Source: Rhodococcus jostii RHA1 (GTDB taxonomy: Bacteria; Actinomycetota; Actinomycetes; Mycobacteriales; Mycobacteriaceae). From it: a DNA stretch of 64,000 bases. The notes below the pieces were generated by a model that saw only the letters and a list, made by a program, of their open reading frames with translations, did not search any database and was not told the DNA's origin. Every line of letters begins with the position of its first letter. The first letter of the stretch is position 1. The DNA lies in the NCBI RefSeq assembly GCF_000014565.1, contig NC_008268.1, positions 2,480,001-2,544,000 of the forward strand. The letters are read 5' to 3'. Positions 34,931 to 43,885 of this stretch are shown here, in pieces. The translations under genes were made by a program, and so were the position numbers.

Positions 34931-34946
34931 TGTGATGCAGCGCACA
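34931..34946. promoter_or_regulatory. CRP/GlxR-like site upstream of benA
   Basis: TGTGA-TGCAGC-GCACA has nine of ten consensus bases. Its 15-nt version TGTGANNCAGCGCAC recurs in front of benK at 39373. Confidence 0.5.
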
Positions 34947-35023
34947 GGCTGCAAGAGTGGAATTCATTGCCGGACCCGGGCGCCCTCGCAGGGCGCAAGC
35001 CCCCGGAGATCTTGGAGGATCCC

Positions 35024-36400
35024 ATGACTGACACCCTGTACACAGCGCCGTCCGACGACGTGCGCGCCAAGCTGGCCGACGCGCTGATCGAGGACGCGGA
35101 AACCGGCCGCTACCAGGTGCGACGCAGCGTATTCACGGACGAGGACCTGTTCGAACTCGAGATGAAGCACATCTTCGAGGGCAACTGGATCTACCTGGCC
35201 CACGAAAGCCAGATCCCGAATGTCGGCGACTACTTCACCACGTACATGGGCCGCCAGCCGATCGTGATCTCCCGCAACAAGGAGGGCGAACTCAACGCCC
35301 TGGTGAACGCGTGCAGCCACCGCGGCGCCATGCTCTGCAGGCGCAAGACGGACAACCGGACCACGTTCACCTGCCCGTTCCACGGCTGGACGTTCAACAA
35401 CTCCGGCAAGCTCCTCAAGGTCAAGGACCCGCGTGAGGCCGGCTACCCGGAACAGTTCAACAAGGACGGCTCCCACGACCTCACCAAGGTCGCGCGGTTC
35501 GAGAACTACCGCGGTTTCCTGTTCGGCAGCCTCAATGCCGACGTCCCGCCGCTCGAGGAGCACCTCGGTGACACCACGAAGATCATCGACATGATCGTCG
35601 ACCAGTCGCCCGACGGCCTCGAGGTCCTGCGCGGTGCGTCCACCTACACCTACGACGGCAACTGGAAGCTGCAGACCGAGAACGGTGCCGACGGCTACCA
35701 CGTGTCCGCCACCCACTGGAATTACGCCGCGACCACGTCGCGCCGGGAGTCGGGCGAGTCCACCAACGCCACGAAGGCGATGGACGCCGGCAAGTGGTCG
35801 AAGCAGCAGGGCGGATACTACTCGTTCGACAACGGTCACCTGCTGCTGTGGACCAAGTGGGCCGACCCCGCCAACCGTCCCCTCAACGAGCGTCGCGACG
35901 AACTCGTCGCCGAGTACGGCGAGGACCGCGCCGACTGGATGATCGGTGTGTCGCGCAACCTGTGCCTGTACCCGAACGTGTACCTGATGGACCAGTTCGG
36001 TTCGCAGATCCGGCATTTCCGTCCGATCTCCGTCGACAAGACCGAGGTCACCATCTACTGCATCGCCCCCAAGGGTGAGAGCCGCACGGCACGCGCCGCC
36101 CGCATCCGCCAGTACGAGGACTTCTTCAACGCCACCGGCATGGCCACCCCGGACGATCTCGAGGAGTTCCGCTCCTGCCAGAAGACGTACCAGGCCGGCG
36201 CCGCCCCGTTCAACGACCTGAGCCGCGGTGTCACCCACCAACTCCAGGGCCCCGACGAGGACGCGAAGAAGATCGGCATCAACCCCATCTCCAGCGGTGT
36301 GAAGACCGAGGACGAGGGCCTGTACCCGATCCAGCACGGCTACTGGGTGCAAGCGCTCACCAAGGCGCTCGACGCCGACGTTGCCGCGAACAACCGCTGA
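35024..36400 (+). CDS. benA: Benzoate 1,2-dioxygenase large (alpha) subunit
   Basis: 458 residues from ATG 35024, with GGAGGA upstream. The Rieske cluster has CSHRGAML and CPFHGWTF (Cys-X-His ... Cys-X2-His); the mononuclear iron site is in [13 protein letters not shown]. It forms the hydroxylase with BenB and converts benzoate to the cis-1,2-diol. First gene of benABCD; a CRP-like site lies upstream. Toluate is a possible alternative substrate. Confidence 0.96.
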   Translation: MTDTLYTAPSDDVRAKLADALIEDAETGRYQVRRSVFTDEDLFELEMKHIFEGNWIYLAHESQIPNVGDYFTTYMGRQPIVISRNKEGELNALVNACSHRGAMLCRRKTDNRTTFTCPFHGWTFNNSGKLLKVKDPREAGYPEQFNKDGSHDLTKVARFENYRGFLFGSLNADVPPLEEHLGDTTKIIDMIVDQSPDGLEVLRGASTYTYDGNWKLQTENGADGYHVSATHWNYAATTSRRESGESTNATKAMDAGKWSKQQGGYYSFDNGHLLLWTKWADPANRPLNERRDELVAEYGEDRADWMIGVSRNLCLYPNVYLMDQFGSQIRHFRPISVDKTEVTIYCIAPKGESRTARAARIRQYEDFFNATGMATPDDLEEFRSCQKTYQAGAAPFNDLSRGVTHQLQGPDEDAKKIGINPISSGVKTEDEGLYPIQHGYWVQALTKALDADVAANNR

Positions 36401-36414
36401 GGGAGACGAGAAAC

Positions 36415-36924
36415 ATGACCGCAGTAGCCGAAAGCACTGTCACCCAGCACGACATCGAACAGTTCCTCTACCGTGAGGCCCGCTACCTCGACGACCGCGA
36501 GTTCGAGAAGTGGATCGAGTGCTACCACCCCGCCTCCGAGTTCTGGATGCCGGCGTGGGCCGACGACGGTGAACTGACCACCGACCCGATGACCGAGATC
36601 TCCCTGATCTACTACGCCAACCGCGGTGGCATCGAGGACCGGGTGTTCCGCATCAAGACCGACCGGTCGAGCGCGACGAGCCTGCCGGAACCCCGCACCG
36701 GTCACAACATCTCGAACGTCGAGGTCATCGAGCGTCGCGGCGACGTCGTGGACGTCCGGTTCAACTGGTTCACGCTCTACTTCCGGTACAACACGGTCGA
36801 CACGTACTTCGGGAATTCGTTCTACACCATCGATTTCTCCGGTGAGCAGCCTCTGATCCTGAAGAAGAAGGTCGTGCTCAAGAACGACTACATCCACCAC
36901 GTGGTCGACATCTACCACATCTGA
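36415..36924 (+). CDS. benB: Benzoate 1,2-dioxygenase small (beta) subunit
   Basis: 169 residues, NTF2-like ring-hydroxylating beta subunit. It shows IEQFLYREARYLDDREFEKWIECYHP, DRVFRIKTDRSSAT and the C-terminal KKKVVLKNDYIHHVVDIYHI, all standard for BenB. No cofactor is bound; it supports the alpha3beta3 hydroxylase. Starts 14 nt after benA. Confidence 0.96.
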   Translation: MTAVAESTVTQHDIEQFLYREARYLDDREFEKWIECYHPASEFWMPAWADDGELTTDPMTEISLIYYANRGGIEDRVFRIKTDRSSATSLPEPRTGHNISNVEVIERRGDVVDVRFNWFTLYFRYNTVDTYFGNSFYTIDFSGEQPLILKKKVVLKNDYIHHVVDIYHI

Positions 36925-36960
36925 ATTCTTCCCCATTCTTCGCGAATCGAGCTGTTTTCC

Positions 36961-38499
36961 ATGACTTTCCAAGTTGCACTGAGTTTCGAGGACGGGATCA
37001 CCCGCTTCATCAAGTGTGACGGCGACGAGACGGTCGCCGACGCGTCCTACCGCGCGCGCATCAACATTCCCCTCGACTGCCGAGACGGGGCGTGCGGCAC
37101 CTGCAAGTCGCTCTGCGAATCCGGCACGTACGACGGCGGCGACTACATCGAGGAGGCGCTCACCGACGAAGAGGCGGAGCACGGTTACTGCCTTCCGTGC
37201 CAGATGATGCCGGAAAGCGATCTGGTACTGCAGATCCCGACCACGTCCGACGTCGCCAAGACCGCCGCGGGCACGTTCACGTCGACGGTCACGGAGATCC
37301 GCAAGTTCTCCGACACCACCATCGGGTTCACGATCGAGATCGCGAACCGGGACGACCTCGTCTTCCTCCCCGGCCAGTACGTGAACATCACCGTTCCCGG
37401 AACCGAAGCGACGCGCTCGTACTCGTTCAGCACCGGACCCACGTCGAAGGAACTGTCGTTCCTGGTCAAGATCACCGACGGCGGCCTGATGTCGGAGTAC
37501 CTGCGCAGCCGCGCACAGGTCGGCGACACGCTCGAGTTCACCGGCCCGATGGGAAGCTTCTTCCTCCGCGAGCAGAAGCGTCGCGCCCTGCTGCTGGCCG
37601 GCGGCACCGGGCTGGCCCCGCTGCTGTCGATCCTCGACAAGATGCGCACCGACGCCGCCGACCACCCCGTGCACCTGGTCTACGGTGTCTCGTCCGACGC
37701 GGACCTGGTGGAACTGGACAAGCTCGAGGAATACACGAAGTCCCTGCCCCAGTTCACGTTCGACTACTGTGTGTCCGACCCGGCGAGCAGTGCGCCGAAC
37801 AAGGGTTACGTCACCGGACTGTTCGAGCCCGCACACCTGAACGACGGCGATGTGGACGTGTACCTGTGCGGTCCGCCTCCCATGGTCGAGGCGGTGCGCG
37901 ACCACCTGAAGTCGGAGGGCGTCACGCCGGCGAACTTCTACTTCGAGAAGTTCAACAACGCGGCGACGCCCAGTGGGTCCGAGGCGTCCGCACCGCCGGC
38001 GGCCGAGACGGTCGAGGCGGCCCCCGAGTACGAGATCGGCGAGGAACACCAGCCTCTGTCCGAGTCGGACGCACAGTTCGACGCCCGCATGGCGCTCGAA
38101 CTCGGTGCGATGGAACTGACCATCGGCCGGATGACGCAGGAACAGCTGTCCGAGTACCGGATCCTCGCCGAGACCTCGTGCGAATCGATCGAGAACGACC
38201 ACTTCACGGACGCCGGCGCGTTCACCGACACCAACGCCGCCTTCCACGAATTCCTGTTCCGGTGCACCGCCAACGACGTGCTCCTCGAGGCGTACAACCG
38301 CCTGGAGGTCACGCAGCTCATGACGAAGGTGCTCCGCACCGCGGACTGGGTGGACGAGCACATCCAGCACGACCACCTCGACATCGTCACCGCGTTCGAG
38401 AAGGGCGACCGGGCCGCCGCCCACGACCTGATCGTCAGCCACAGCGCGCACGCGAAGGCCACCATGTGCCGCGCCATCGAAAGGAGTGCCGTCGCATGA
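36961..38499 (+). CDS. benC: Benzoate dioxygenase reductase fused to a C-terminal FCD domain
   Basis: 512 residues, while ordinary BenC is about 340. Residues 1-95 form a 2Fe-2S domain (Cys40, 45, 48, 80), 100-205 the FAD domain (RSYSFSTGP), 205-332 the NAD domain (GGTGLAPLLSIL, YLCGPPPMVEA). After an Ala/Pro/Glu-rich linker (~335-365), residues 366-505 form a helical FCD-like domain as in GntR regulators: ALELGAMELTIGRM, NAAFHEFLFRCTANDVLLEAYNRL (Asn425 and His429 in the metal/ligand positions) and HLDIVTAFEKGDRAAAHDLIVSHSAHA. There is no HTH. The reductase passes NADH electrons to BenAB; the FCD part is unexplained. The stop overlaps benD by 4 bp. Confidence 0.93.
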   Translation: MTFQVALSFEDGITRFIKCDGDETVADASYRARINIPLDCRDGACGTCKSLCESGTYDGGDYIEEALTDEEAEHGYCLPCQMMPESDLVLQIPTTSDVAKTAAGTFTSTVTEIRKFSDTTIGFTIEIANRDDLVFLPGQYVNITVPGTEATRSYSFSTGPTSKELSFLVKITDGGLMSEYLRSRAQVGDTLEFTGPMGSFFLREQKRRALLLAGGTGLAPLLSILDKMRTDAADHPVHLVYGVSSDADLVELDKLEEYTKSLPQFTFDYCVSDPASSAPNKGYVTGLFEPAHLNDGDVDVYLCGPPPMVEAVRDHLKSEGVTPANFYFEKFNNAATPSGSEASAPPAAETVEAAPEYEIGEEHQPLSESDAQFDARMALELGAMELTIGRMTQEQLSEYRILAETSCESIENDHFTDAGAFTDTNAAFHEFLFRCTANDVLLEAYNRLEVTQLMTKVLRTADWVDEHIQHDHLDIVTAFEKGDRAAAHDLIVSHSAHAKATMCRAIERSAVA

Positions 38500-39290
38500 G
38501 CGGACTCGTCACTCCGCACCGCTTCGACGGCAAGGTCGTCGCGGTCACCGGCGCAGCGCAGGGCATCGGCCTGACGGTCGCGACCCGACTCGCGGCCGAG
38601 GGTGCGTCGCTGATCCTGATCGACCGGGCCGAAATCGTCCACGAGGTCGCGAAGGGGTTGCGCGAGAACGGCACCGACGCGCACAGCATCACCGCCGACC
38701 TGGAACAGTTCGCCGACGCCGAGGCGGCGATCGACGAGGCGCGGCAGCAGCACGGCCGGCTCGACGTACTGATCAACAACGTCGGCGGCACCATCTGGGC
38801 CAAGCCGTACGAGCACTACACGGCGGAGCAGATCCAGGCGGAGGTGCAGCGGTCGCTGTTCCCGACCCTGTGGACGTGCCGCGCCGTCCTCCCCCACCTG
38901 ATCGCGCAGCAGTCGGGCACCATCGTCAACGTGTCCTCGGTGGCCACGCGGGGCGTCAACCGCGTGCCCTACGCGGCGTCGAAGGGCGGGGTCAACGCCC
39001 TCACCGCCTCCCTGGCTCTCGAAGCCGCGCAGTACGGAATCCGTGTGGTCGCCACCGCTCCCGGCGGCACCGAGGCGCCCGCTCGCCGTGTTCCCCGCGG
39101 TCCCGGCGCTGAGACCGACCAGGAAAAGGCCTGGTACCAGCAGATCGTCGACCAGACCGTCGACTCGTCCCTGCTGAAGCGGTACGGAACGCTGGACGAG
39201 CAGGCCGCGGCCATCGTCTTCCTGGCCTCCGACGAGGCCACCTATATCACCGGGACGGTGCTGCCCGTCGCCGGTGGCGACCTCGGCTAG
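38496..39290 (+). CDS. benD: cis-1,2-Dihydroxycyclohexadiene-1-carboxylate dehydrogenase
   Basis: 264 residues, short-chain dehydrogenase. It shows TGAAQGIGLTVATRL (cofactor), NNVGGTIWAKPYEHY, VSSVATRGVNRVPYAASKGG (Ser-Tyr-Lys triad) and APGGTEAPARRVPRG. It oxidises the benzoate diol to catechol with CO2 loss. The ATG overlaps the benC stop. Confidence 0.95.
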   Translation: MSGLVTPHRFDGKVVAVTGAAQGIGLTVATRLAAEGASLILIDRAEIVHEVAKGLRENGTDAHSITADLEQFADAEAAIDEARQQHGRLDVLINNVGGTIWAKPYEHYTAEQIQAEVQRSLFPTLWTCRAVLPHLIAQQSGTIVNVSSVATRGVNRVPYAASKGGVNALTASLALEAAQYGIRVVATAPGGTEAPARRVPRGPGAETDQEKAWYQQIVDQTVDSSLLKRYGTLDEQAAAIVFLASDEATYITGTVLPVAGGDLG

Positions 39291-39372
39291 CAGCCCACAG
39301 ATCTCGACCGCCTCATCGGCGGGGCGCATTGCATCGTCTCGCCGTTGGGGCATTTCTTTAGCCGAATTCGAT

Positions 39373-39388
39373 TGTGACACAGCGCACT
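39373..39388. promoter_or_regulatory. CRP/GlxR-like site upstream of benK
   Basis: TGTGA-CACAGC-GCACT; the 15-nt TGTGANNCAGCGCAC is shared with the benA upstream site. It implies a separate, co-regulated promoter for benK, 49 bp before its start. Confidence 0.45.
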
Positions 39389-39436
39389 TACGAGTACTAC
39401 CCGGTTCCCCGTCACACCCACCGAGCGGAGATTACC

Positions 39437-40789
39437 ATGAACCCATCCACCACCCCCGAAAGCTGGGCAAGTCCGAGACACCGTAGTGCCGTCACGTGGG
39501 TCGTCGCGATCGCCACGATCGCGATCATCTTCGACGGCTACGACCTGGTCGTGTACGGCACCATCCTCCCGACGTTGATGAACGATCCCGGCGAACTCGG
39601 GGAGATCTCCGCGCAGCAGGCCGGGGCGCTGGGCTCGTACGCGCTGATCGGGGTCATGGTGGGCGCACTGACGGCCGGCGCCGTCGGCGACTACCTCGGC
39701 CGGCGGCGCATGATGCTCGTCAACATCGTCTGGTTCTCCATCGGAATGGGACTCGCCGCGCTGGCCACCAATGTGACCATGTTCGGCCTGCTGCGATTCT
39801 TCACCGGCATCGGAGTCGGTGGCCTCGTCGCCACTGCCGGGGCGATGGTGGCGGAGTTCGCACCGCCCGGGAAGCGAAACCTGTACAACGCCATCGTCTA
39901 CAGCGGCGTCCCCGCCGGCGGGGTGCTCGCCTCCCTCCTCGCGATCGTCCTGCGCGACACGATCGGCTGGCGCGGCCTCTTCTGGATCGGCGCACTGCCC
40001 ATCGTGATCCTGCTTCCGCTGGCTCTCGTGAAGCTGCCCGAGTCGCCGAAGTGGCTCGTCGCCCGCGGCCACGAGGACAAGGCACGCCGCATCTCCGAAC
40101 GCACCGGCATCCCGATGCCCGACGCCGACGAGATCGCCGCGGAACGGGCGTCGGTCGAGAAGGTCGGCTTCGCCGCACTCGCGACGCGCCGTTACGCCTG
40201 GGGCACTGCTCTTCTCGGAATGATGAGCTTCTCCGGTCTGCTGCTCACGTACGGACTCAACACGTGGCTTCCGAAGATCATGGAAGACGCCGGTTTCAAC
40301 GCGAAGGGTTCGCTGTCGTTCCTGCTCGTCCTCAACGGCGGCGCGATCCTCGGCGGCCTGATTGCCTCCAAGGTCGCCGACGGCATCGGACCGCAACGCG
40401 TCGTCGCCACGACGTTCGGTCTCGCCGCGCTGGCCCTGATCCTGCTGACGCTCGGATTCCCGCTCCCGGTGCTCCTCGCGTCCGTCGCCGTCGCCGGAGT
40501 CGGCACCATCGGCACCCAGGTCCTGATCTACGGCTTCGTCTCCAACTATTACTCGACGTCCGCGCGCGGCGCCGGGGTGGCCTGGTGCGCCGGATTCGGC
40601 CGGCTGGGCGGCATCTTCGGCCCCCTGATCGGCGGAGCACTGATCAGCGCCGGAATCAGCAGCCAGGTGGCGTTCTACGTCTTCGCGGGCATCGCCGTCC
40701 TGGGCGGGATCGTGACATTCTTCGTTCCGCGCGCACGGGTCACCCGCGCTGCGCCGGCAGCCGCCTACTCCACCGTCCAGGTGTCGTGA
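39437..40789 (+). CDS. benK: Benzoate transporter, MFS AAHS family
   Basis: 450 residues from ATG 39437, with GAGCGGAG upstream. AAHS signature: IIFDGYDLVVYGTILPTL in helix 1 and GAVGDYLGRRRMML between helices 2 and 3; PESPKWLVARG follows helix 6. Twelve hydrophobic segments can be traced. It imports benzoate with protons, the usual fifth gene of benABCDK in Rhodococcus. Its 3' end overlaps the convergent korB by 25 bp. Confidence 0.93.
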   Translation: MNPSTTPESWASPRHRSAVTWVVAIATIAIIFDGYDLVVYGTILPTLMNDPGELGEISAQQAGALGSYALIGVMVGALTAGAVGDYLGRRRMMLVNIVWFSIGMGLAALATNVTMFGLLRFFTGIGVGGLVATAGAMVAEFAPPGKRNLYNAIVYSGVPAGGVLASLLAIVLRDTIGWRGLFWIGALPIVILLPLALVKLPESPKWLVARGHEDKARRISERTGIPMPDADEIAAERASVEKVGFAALATRRYAWGTALLGMMSFSGLLLTYGLNTWLPKIMEDAGFNAKGSLSFLLVLNGGAILGGLIASKVADGIGPQRVVATTFGLAALALILLTLGFPLPVLLASVAVAGVGTIGTQVLIYGFVSNYYSTSARGAGVAWCAGFGRLGGIFGPLIGGALISAGISSQVAFYVFAGIAVLGGIVTFFVPRARVTRAAPAAAYSTVQVS

Positions 40790-41841
40790 CCGGTCAGCAG
40801 TCGCTGCAGCGAGCCGTCGTCGACGGGGTCCTTCTCCTGCGCGATCTCGTTCTGCAGGCGCACCATGTCGTCGTACGTGTCCCGCGTGACGCTGCGGAAC
40901 ACACCGGTCACGGTGTGGGTGAGGTCCTGGTCGGAGAGCCTCGACAGTGCGTACGCGTAGTCGGGGTCGTCGGTGTGGGCGTCGTGCACGACGATGTCGT
41001 CCCGGTCGACGTCGGCGGTCGCAACCACCTTCAGACCGAAACCCGATCGGACGACGCAGTATTCGCCTGCTCCGCCGAAGACGATCGGCTCGCCGTGGGT
41101 CAGCGGGATGAGGCGCTGCTCGGAACCGTCCTTGCGTAGGACGTCGAACGAGCCGTCGTTGAAGATCGGGCAGTCCTGGTAGATCTCCACGAACGACGTG
41201 CCGCGGTGGGCCGCAGCCTGCCGCAGCACCTCCGTCAGCCCCTTGCGGTCCGAGTCCATGGCGCGGGCCGCGAAGGTGGCCTCGGCTCCCAGCGCGAGGG
41301 ACAGTGTGTTGAACGGGTGGTCCACCGACCCCAGCGGAGTCGACTTGGTGACCTTGCCGACCTCCGACGTCGGCGAGTACTGCCCCTTGGTCAGTCCGTA
41401 GATCCTGTTGTTGAACAACAGGATCGTCATGTTGACGTTCCTCCGCAGGGCGTGGATGAGATGGTTGCCCCCGATCGACAGTGCGTCGCCGTCGCCGGTC
41501 ACCACCCACACCGACAGGTCGGGGCGCGTCACCGCGAGACCCGTCGCGATGGCGGGCGCACGACCGTGGATCGAGTGCAGGCCGTACGTGTCCAGGTAGT
41601 ACGGGAACCGGCTCGAGCATCCGATGCCGGAGACGAACATCAGATTCTCGCGTCGGAGTCCCAACTCCGGCAGGAAACTTCGGATCGTGGCGAGGATGAC
41701 GTAATCGCCGCACCCCGGACACCAACGGACCTCCTGGTCCGTCGTGAAGTCCTTGGCCTTCTGCGGTTCGTCAGTCCTGGGCACGTGCGCGGTGGCGCTC
41801 AGGCCCAGATCCGCACCGACACGACTGATCATCCGTGTCAC
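40765..41841 (-). CDS. korB: 2-Oxoacid:ferredoxin oxidoreductase, beta subunit
   Basis: 358 residues. ThDP-binding motif GDGDALSIGGNHLIHALRRN..NNRIYGLTKGQ; cluster cysteines in WCPGCGDY, GIGCSS and YQDCPIF. Probably 2-oxoglutarate:ferredoxin oxidoreductase (mycobacterial KorB-like), making succinyl-CoA. Its start overlaps the korA stop by 4 bp, and its end overlaps benK by 25 bp. Confidence 0.93.
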   Translation of the reverse strand: MTRMISRVGADLGLSATAHVPRTDEPQKAKDFTTDQEVRWCPGCGDYVILATIRSFLPELGLRRENLMFVSGIGCSSRFPYYLDTYGLHSIHGRAPAIATGLAVTRPDLSVWVVTGDGDALSIGGNHLIHALRRNVNMTILLFNNRIYGLTKGQYSPTSEVGKVTKSTPLGSVDHPFNTLSLALGAEATFAARAMDSDRKGLTEVLRQAAAHRGTSFVEIYQDCPIFNDGSFDVLRKDGSEQRLIPLTHGEPIVFGGAGEYCVVRSGFGLKVVATADVDRDDIVVHDAHTDDPDYAYALSRLSDQDLTHTVTGVFRSVTRDTYDDMVRLQNEIAQEKDPVDDGSLQRLLTGHDTWTVE

Positions 41842-43772
41842 ACCGATTCCTCCTGCCGGGGTCCGGTCGATCGGTAGGTAGCCGACGCGAGCGCGTCGGC
41901 GGTCTTCGCGAGCTCGTGCTCACGCAACGTTCCGGCCAGCGCGGAATCGATCACCTCGTGCAGTTCGTCGCCGAGGAAGGCGAGCCCCTGCACCTTGGTC
42001 ACCGAGTGCACGTCGACGAGGAACCTCGAGCGGAGAATCATCGCGAGCTGGCCCAGATTCATCTCCGGTGCGACGACGGTCCCGTAGCTGCGCAGCACCG
42101 CACCGAGATTGGCGGGCAGCGGGTTGATGTTGCGCACGTGCACGTGGGCCACCTTCTTGCCCTCACGGCGAGCACGCCGGCAGGCCTCGCCGATGGGTCC
42201 GTACGAGCTGCCCCACCCGACGAGCAGCAGGTCGGCCTCACCCGACGGGTCGTCGACGACCGCGTCGGGAACGTCGATTCCGTCGATCTTGGCCTGGCGC
42301 AACCGCACCATGAGGTCGTGGTTGGCGGGATCGTAGGAGATGTCGCCGCTGCCGTCGGCCTTCTCGAGTCCGCCGATGCGGTGTTCGAGCCCGGGCGTTC
42401 CCGGTATCGCCATGGCACGGGCGAGCGTCTCCCGATCGCGGGCGTACGGTGCGAACTCGCCGTCCATCGGTGGTGCCGTGTCGCAGCCGGGGTCGATCCG
42501 GACCAGTTCGGACACGTCCGGGATGGCCCACGGTTCGCTGCCGTTGGCGATGGCGCCGTCCGACAGCAGTAGCACCGGTGTGCGGTACGTGAACGCGATC
42601 CGGGCGGCCTCGACCGCGGCATCGAAACAGTCCGCGGGTGAGCGCGGCGCGATCACGGCGACCGGAGACTCGCCGTTGCGCCCGTACATCGCCTGCAACA
42701 GGTCCGACTGTTCGGTCTTCGTCGGGAGCCCAGTGGACGGGCCACCGCGCTGGACATCGATGACGAGCAGCGGGACCTCCGTCATCACCGCCAGCCCGAT
42801 GGCTTCGCTCTTCAACGCCAGTCCGGGTCCGGACGTGCTCGTCACGCCGAGCGCACCCCCGATCGACGCGCCCAGCGCCGCGCCGATTCCGGCGATCTCG
42901 TCCTCCGCCTGGAACGTGGTGACGCCGAGATTCCGGTGCTTGCTCAGCTCGTGCAAGATGTCCGATGCCGGGGTGATCGGATAGGTGCCGAGGAAGACGT
43001 CCCGAGACGCCAGCCGTCCCGCGGTCACCACCCCGTAGGCCAGGGCCGTGTTCCCGGTGACCTGGCGGTACGTGGCCGGTGGGAGCGTCGCCGCGGACAC
43101 CTCGTAGGTGGTCGCGAAACTCTCCGTCGTCTCCCCGTAGTTCCACCCGGCCTTGAACGCGAGCAGGTTGCCCTCCGCGATCTGCGGCTTCGCTGCGAAC
43201 TTGGTCTGCAGGAACCGCTCGATGCTGTGGGTGGGACGGTTGTACATCCACGACAGCAGTCCGAGCGCGAACATGTTCTTCGCCCGCTCGCCGTCCTTCC
43301 GGCTCAATCCGGCGGGTTCCACCGCGCCGACCGTCAACGTCGACATCGCTACCGGATGCACCACGTAGTCCTCGAGGGAGTCGTCGTCGAGGGGGCTCGT
43401 GGCGTATCCGACCTTCGCGAGATTCCGTTTGGTGAACTCGTCCGTGTTCACGATGATCATGCCGCCCCGCGGCAGATCGTCCAGGTTCGCCTTCAACGCC
43501 GCCGGATTCATGGCGACCAGGACGTCCGGGCGGTCGCCGGCGGTGAGGATGTCGTAGTCCGCGATCTGGATCTGGAACGACGACACCCCGGGGAGGGTGC
43601 CCTGAGGCGCCCGGATCTCGGCGGGGAAGTTGGGCTGGGTGGCGAGGTCGTTGCCGAACGCCGCCGCCTCAGACGTGAACCGGTCGCCGGTCAACTGCAT
43701 GCCGTCGCCGGAGTCTCCGGCAAAGCGGATCGCCACCCGTTCCAGCTTCGTGGAGTTAACCTCCGTCGTCAT
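41838..43772 (-). CDS. korA: 2-Oxoacid:ferredoxin oxidoreductase, fused gamma-alpha subunit
   Basis: 644 residues from the ATG at 43772 (MTTEVNSTKLERVAIRFAGDSGDGMQ). The N-terminal gamma domain (GDSGDGMQLTGDRFTSEAA, LPGVSSFQIQI) is fused to the alpha domain (GTYPITPASDILHEL, TSGPGLALKSEAIGLAVMTEVPLL, DVQRGGPSTGLPT). The fusion is normal for actinobacterial KorA. With KorB it catalyses CoA-dependent oxidation of 2-oxoglutarate with ferredoxin. Confidence 0.93.
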   Translation of the reverse strand: MTTEVNSTKLERVAIRFAGDSGDGMQLTGDRFTSEAAAFGNDLATQPNFPAEIRAPQGTLPGVSSFQIQIADYDILTAGDRPDVLVAMNPAALKANLDDLPRGGMIIVNTDEFTKRNLAKVGYATSPLDDDSLEDYVVHPVAMSTLTVGAVEPAGLSRKDGERAKNMFALGLLSWMYNRPTHSIERFLQTKFAAKPQIAEGNLLAFKAGWNYGETTESFATTYEVSAATLPPATYRQVTGNTALAYGVVTAGRLASRDVFLGTYPITPASDILHELSKHRNLGVTTFQAEDEIAGIGAALGASIGGALGVTSTSGPGLALKSEAIGLAVMTEVPLLVIDVQRGGPSTGLPTKTEQSDLLQAMYGRNGESPVAVIAPRSPADCFDAAVEAARIAFTYRTPVLLLSDGAIANGSEPWAIPDVSELVRIDPGCDTAPPMDGEFAPYARDRETLARAMAIPGTPGLEHRIGGLEKADGSGDISYDPANHDLMVRLRQAKIDGIDVPDAVVDDPSGEADLLLVGWGSSYGPIGEACRRARREGKKVAHVHVRNINPLPANLGAVLRSYGTVVAPEMNLGQLAMILRSRFLVDVHSVTKVQGLAFLGDELHEVIDSALAGTLREHELAKTADALASATYRSTGPRQEESV

Positions 43773-43885
43773 GAATGCACCGAATCCTTCGACTCGTAGT
43801 CGTTCTGACCAGCAGCTTCTAACCTCACGGTACAAGCGTTCCCAGTTTTCGCCAGGAACACGCCGAAATCAGGCGTCGCGATACG

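Noticed and set aside
36340..38451. 703-codon open frame antisense to benB-benC
   Set aside because: Arg/Val-rich shadow without motifs; the plus strand encodes unmistakable BenB and BenC.
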